From NCBI RefSeq assembly GCF_900128945.1, contig NZ_FQUD01000002.1:225280-289279 (forward strand): a stretch of DNA of 64,000 bases. Reading direction: 5' to 3'. This document shows positions 62,429-64,000 of this stretch, piece after piece (the first letter of the stretch is position 1; each line of letters begins with the position of its first letter). This DNA is from Chryseobacterium sp. OV279 (GTDB taxonomy: Bacteria; Bacteroidota; Bacteroidia; Flavobacteriales; Weeksellaceae). Under the pieces are notes generated by a model, which had not been told where the DNA came from, ran no database searches, and was given only the letters and a program-made list of their open reading frames with translations. The translations under genes were made by a program, and so were the position numbers.

Positions 62429-63259
62429 ATGGAACATTTATTCATAAAATTAATCAGGCTGCAATTTCTGCTTGTCGTCACTGTCGCATCCGCACAATTG
62501 AGTGTAAAACGGCTCAATGATCCTGCCATCGTTGCCCAGCACAAGCGAATGGTCTTTGAAAGCTGGGGAGACTGGCGCCCTTATCCCAAATATTTCCTGG
62601 GAGTCCAGACCAATTTTACCTACGCCACGGTGTGGGGGATGTGGGCTCCCAAAATTAACAGGGATTATAAGGATGGAGATGACATAAGACCCTTAAAACC
62701 CACAGGAATACAGAATCAGCGATTTGCCCAATTGAAGTACGAAGAAGAAGAAGCCAAAAAAATAAAAGCAGCTTCCGATACCATCTATAAAAGGAATGTC
62801 CAGGATTTTGCCCATTGGACCTCTGCTACCGTAGATGCAGATCCGCTTTGGCTCTTGTATTACAAGCGCATGTTAAAGCCGATTACTGAATTCCCTGATA
62901 CCCCTCAAAATTTTATGGAATGGCGACTTAAAGATCAAGAGACCTACGAAACGCTTACTACTATAGGAACCTTAAAAAGGCTTCAGCAGGATCTGGATCT
63001 CATTAAAGAAAAATATACGATGTCCCGGTCTATGGATATGCCTAGGGGAAAACGTTTCCTGATGTACCACGAAACCCTTTTGCGTTGGAGAAAATTCGCT
63101 CAGGAGTTAAGGAAACATAATAACAAGACGACCCTTCTTCTTGATTATAAAAATATCCTGAAAAATCATTCTCCTTATGCTTTGCCTACAGCCTGGAGTC
63201 CGTCGTCGGACGGACAGGTCGTTCAAAATATTATGAATCAATACAAACACCGATATTAA
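62429..63259 (+). CDS. Exported conjugal protein with shared C-terminal motif, unique fold
   Basis: A 276-aa protein starting at ATG 62429 (MEHLFIKLIRLQFLLVVTVA, signal to about 22). The longer frame upstream overlaps the previous gene and lacks a signal. The mature part has aromatic-rich stretches (ESWGDWRPYPKYFLGVQTNF, VWGMWAPKINRDYKDGDDIR) unlike its neighbours. The end DGQVVQNIMNQYKHRY nonetheless shows the shared motif. It lies 4 bp after the previous stop. Function unknown; it belongs to the transfer operon by position. Confidence 0.7.
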   Translation: MEHLFIKLIRLQFLLVVTVASAQLSVKRLNDPAIVAQHKRMVFESWGDWRPYPKYFLGVQTNFTYATVWGMWAPKINRDYKDGDDIRPLKPTGIQNQRFAQLKYEEEEAKKIKAASDTIYKRNVQDFAHWTSATVDADPLWLLYYKRMLKPITEFPDTPQNFMEWRLKDQETYETLTTIGTLKRLQQDLDLIKEKYTMSRSMDMPRGKRFLMYHETLLRWRKFAQELRKHNNKTTLLLDYKNILKNHSPYALPTAWSPSSDGQVVQNIMNQYKHRY

Positions 63260-63260
63260 A

Positions 63261-64000
63261 ATGAATAAAACACTCACTTTATGCTGGTGTCTCCTGACAC
63301 TTTTATTGCCGGTAATGGGCTTTGCCCAGACCGATGGTGATTACAGCAATTTACTTCAGTTCCTGAAAGGTGACGGAGCTTTTGAGAAATGGTTCATGGA
63401 GGTTTTTACCAAACTGGACACCAGTGTTCAGGATAGTGCTAATGATGCTGCATTGGTCGGAAAAGCCATAGGTGGATTAGGGGCTTTGATGTATCTAGGG
63501 TATATGGGATGGCAGATGGCTGCCGGAGACCGGGAATGGGAAATTACTCCTATGCTGAAACCTATTCTGATCGGATTTACCCTGATATACTGGACAGGTT
63601 TCGTCAATCTGATACAGGCTCCCTTTGAAGCCATTGCAGAGCCGGGAGTCAGCATTTTCAGTGATATAGAATCTGAGGTCAATGACCTTCGTGTTGAGAG
63701 GTTCAAAAAGCAGCAGCAATTATTGGATGCGATCATCAAACTGAAAGCAGATGAAGATGCCAAGCAGGAGGTCATTGAGAATACCGGAAAAGATGCCGAT
63801 GATTCCTGGTTTGATATCAGCGATGGATTGGATAAACTCATCCAGCCTATCAAGGAATGGCAGATCAGGATGCAGTTCCAGATGCAAAAATTAGTAGCTG
63901 AAGTGATTGAGTTTATCTGCCTTTCCATTCTTAGAATTTGTGTCTACCTGATTTTCTTTATCCAGAAAATCTGGGCATACATCCTTATTATATTAGGCCC
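63261..64000 (+). CDS. traJ: TraJ-like conjugal transfer membrane protein (3' partial)
   Basis: ATG 63261 starts MNKTLTLCWCLLTLLLPVMG, a signal peptide ending GFAQ. Hydrophobic helices at about 75-95 (IGGLGALMYLGYMGWQMAAG) and 100-125 (MLKPILIGFTLIYWTGFVNL) follow. A charged coiled-coil-like segment (RVERFKKQQQLLDAIIKLKA) comes next, then another helix group beginning VIEFICLSILRICVYLIFFI at the window edge. This matches TraJ/TrbL-like polytopic proteins of Bacteroidetes ICEs. The frame runs off at 64000, so it is incomplete. Confidence 0.8.
   Translation, partial: MNKTLTLCWCLLTLLLPVMGFAQTDGDYSNLLQFLKGDGAFEKWFMEVFTKLDTSVQDSANDAALVGKAIGGLGALMYLGYMGWQMAAGDREWEITPMLKPILIGFTLIYWTGFVNLIQAPFEAIAEPGVSIFSDIESEVNDLRVERFKKQQQLLDAIIKLKADEDAKQEVIENTGKDADDSWFDISDGLDKLIQPIKEWQIRMQFQMQKLVAEVIEFICLSILRICVYLIFFIQKIWAYILIILG

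Noticed and set aside
1..64000. tRNA or rRNA genes
   Set aside because: No cloverleaf with the conserved T-arm GGTTCRA-type sequence or rRNA segments was recognised on either strand.

Overview
The window looks like a chromosome segment of a Flavobacteriia member, most likely Weeksellaceae (Chryseobacterium or Elizabethkingia type). The base composition is AT-rich. Many secreted proteins end in type IX secretion (T9SS) sorting domains. There are a SusC/SusD pair, a TAnnTTTG-type promoter and a Bacteroidetes conjugative-transposon transfer operon. No tRNA, rRNA or CRISPR array was seen.

Region 1 (1-15.6 kb) is a surface and secreted-protein locus. It holds a reprolysin-like metalloprotease (5' end outside the window), a 996-aa fibronectin-III/GEVEDY protein with an internal duplication, a small T9SS protein, two tandem paralogous L-type-lectin proteins with type-B (CHU_C) sorting domains, and a 371-aa secreted protein. 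IS3 and IS21 debris interrupts it.

Region 2 (15.7-33.8 kb) mixes intact genes with decayed ones. Intact genes are an M16 peptidase pair (one catalytic, one lacking the zinc motif), a TPR/HTH membrane regulator, an M43-type T9SS metalloprotease and a small double-glycine-leader peptide. Decayed pieces include IS256, IS5 and two IS1182-family copies, a TetR-SDR gene pair, a metalloprotease/PDZ chimera, an orphan T9SS C-terminus and a first leader-peptide gene with an in-frame stop.

Region 3 (33.9-47 kb) looks like cargo. It contains a diverged copy of the repeat/oriT-like region found at 52.4-53.0 kb, an HTH repressor with operator-like palindromes, a long structured RNA candidate (6S-like), and a SusC-SusD-S9 peptidase operon. 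Convergent to that operon is a cluster encoding a DUF6520-type secreted peptide, a MauE-like membrane protein, a 55-aa protein and a small lipoprotein. A TPR-AraC membrane regulator is divergent from that cluster across a 24-bp perfect palindrome. I infer a peptide import/processing and signalling module.

Region 4 (47-64 kb) is the backbone of an integrative conjugative element. It encodes RteC, an excisionase-like HTH protein, a DUF3853 protein, small accessory proteins, three minus-strand unknown genes, a repeat/palindrome region that probably holds oriT, a mobilisation protein plus relaxase, and a Tra operon (ParA-like TraA, a TraD-like protein, TraE, TraF, TraG, four small exported proteins, TraJ) running off the right edge. 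TraG carries a J-domain between its Walker A and Walker B motifs. The four exported proteins after it share a C-terminal motif. No integrase or att site was identified inside the window.
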